Shown: positions 26,914-27,572 of the stretch, in pieces
Layout: each line of letters begins with the position of its first letter
Position numbering within the stretch: position 1 is the stretch's first letter
Program-made: the position numbers and the translations under genes
Notes under the pieces: generated by a model
The model's input: the letters and a program-made list of their open reading frames with translations, nothing else
Told to the model about the DNA's origin: nothing
The model's database searches: none
Assembly (NCBI GenBank): GCA_002327525.1
Contig: DCWG01000103.1
Location: forward strand, 1,348-28,919
DNA: 27,572 nucleotides
Direction: 5' to 3'
Origin: Gammaproteobacteria bacterium UBA2168
GTDB taxonomy: Bacteria; Pseudomonadota; Gammaproteobacteria; Pseudomonadales; Azotimanducaceae

Positions 26914-27572
26914 CGCGCTGGTTTGATACTCGCGCGGCACGTCGGGCCGCACTGGCGGCTGCTTCACCTGCAAGCCGGGCCGCTCGAGCCTCGTAGCGTG
27001 CCTGGCTGCGCGCTGCGCGCTCGCGGGGTTGCCGGTGTAAAAAGAGCTCACGCTTGCCATTAGCCAGAACCTGCGTCAGTGGAATGGCACTCGGGCAAAC
27101 GCGATCGCACCGATTGCAGTCGATGCAATCCTCAAGACGTGCCTGTGCGGCGCTTTCGTAGCGCGAGGCGCGTACTTCCCACAACAATGCGGCCGGATCG
27201 AGTCCGGGGGGACACACGGGAGCGCATCTGCCGCACTGAATACAGGCCGTGCTATCCCAGCGGGGCTCCTGGGGTTCGATCGTTCGCACCTCGATCAGCT
27301 CGATACAACCCATCGGACAGACCGGGACGCACAATTCGCAGCCCATACATTGTTCGTCGAGGACGGTATGCATCAATTGCTGTGCACCGACGATGGCGTC
27401 CACGGGGCAGGCGTTGATACACAGTGCGCAACCAATGCACTGTGGTTCCATGATGCGGGCCTTGAGGGCGCGAGAGGCGGGTAGACGCGTGCCGGGAAGT
27501 TTCCCCAGCAGCCGGGCGAGATTTGCGTGGGTGTCTTCGCCGCCGGGCGGACAAAAGTCGATGGCCTCGCCA
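26897..27572 (-). CDS. rsxB: RsxB/RnfB fused to the C-terminal ferredoxin segment of RsxC/RnfC (N-terminus beyond window)
   Basis: 224 C-terminal residues are visible. The first part is Rsx[10 protein letters not shown] (last ligand region of the N-terminal cluster), LARLLG, and the two-cluster ferredoxin [18 protein letters not shown] (Cys 45, 48, 51, 55) and [12 protein letters not shown] (75, 78, 81, 85). Ordinary RsxB ends soon after this. Here the frame continues with [15 protein letters not shown] (110, 113, 116, 120), a spacer, [18 protein letters not shown] (149, 152, 155, 159) and a basic [16 protein letters not shown] tail, which match the C-terminal ferredoxin domain and tail of RsxC. 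The junction is near visible residues 92-108. The NADH/FMN domain of RsxC is not present between this gene and rsxD. The symbol refers to the RsxB part. Confidence 0.88.
   Translation of the reverse strand, partial: GEAIDFCPPGGEDTHANLARLLGKLPGTRLPASRALKARIMEPQCIGCALCINACPVDAIVGAQQLMHTVLDEQCMGCELCVPVCPMGCIELIEVRTIEPQEPRWDSTACIQCGRCAPVCPPGLDPAALLWEVRASRYESAAQARLEDCIDCNRCDRVCPSAIPLTQVLANGKRELFLHRQPRERAARSQARYEARAARLAGEAAASAARRAARVSNQRDASDW

Overview
The window is about 27.6 kb of GC-rich bacterial chromosome and looks like a gammaproteobacterium. The evidence is a clear RNase T (a family largely confined to that class), an Rsx/Rnf electron-transport operon ending in nth (the enteric arrangement), and a class Ia NrdA with two N-terminal ATP-cones as in pseudomonads. 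Most genes are housekeeping. I see no tRNA, rRNA, CRISPR array, transposase or phage gene.

Layout. (1) 1-3401: 5' part of nrdA on the minus strand and a 747-bp divergent region toward glpK. That region holds a pair of NrdR boxes and a perfect DnaA box more than 500 bp from the nrdA start. (2) 3402-10281: glpK, then two cyclic-di-GMP genes: a six-helix membrane diguanylate cyclase with an intact I-site, and a 1346-residue PilZ-DUF1631-GGDEF-EAL protein. (3) 10426-13840: a secreted DUF3179 gene broken by a one-base frameshift, then, convergent to it, two FtsX-type ABC permeases with no ATPase nearby. (4) 14442-16515: argD-argF with overlapping reading frames. (5) 16722-21900: patB/malY-type lyase, divergent grxD plus a Spinster-like MFS transporter, a VOC-fold protein, an azoreductase and RNase T. 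(6) 22018-24144: argG (start overlapped by a 16-codon, arginine-rich mini-ORF) and murI. (7) 24270-27572: nth, rsxE, rsxG, rsxD and an rsxB that runs off the window, all on the minus strand with overlapping ends.

The most unusual feature is at the right edge. The reading frame that starts as RsxB/RnfB does not stop after its ferredoxin domain. It continues into the C-terminal two-cluster ferredoxin segment and Arg/Ala-rich tail normally found in RsxC/RnfC, and rsxD follows at once. The NADH/FMN-binding part of RsxC is absent from its usual place between rsxB and rsxD. This looks like an in-frame rsxB-rsxC deletion fusion and would give an Rnf-like complex without its usual NAD(H) module, unless that module is encoded elsewhere.

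Functionally, the window links deoxynucleotide supply, arginine biosynthesis (argD, argF, argG; the other arg genes are not here), c-di-GMP signalling and redox/iron-sulfur maintenance (grxD, rsx genes, nth). Gene calls rest on recognised motifs in the translations; I could run no database searches.
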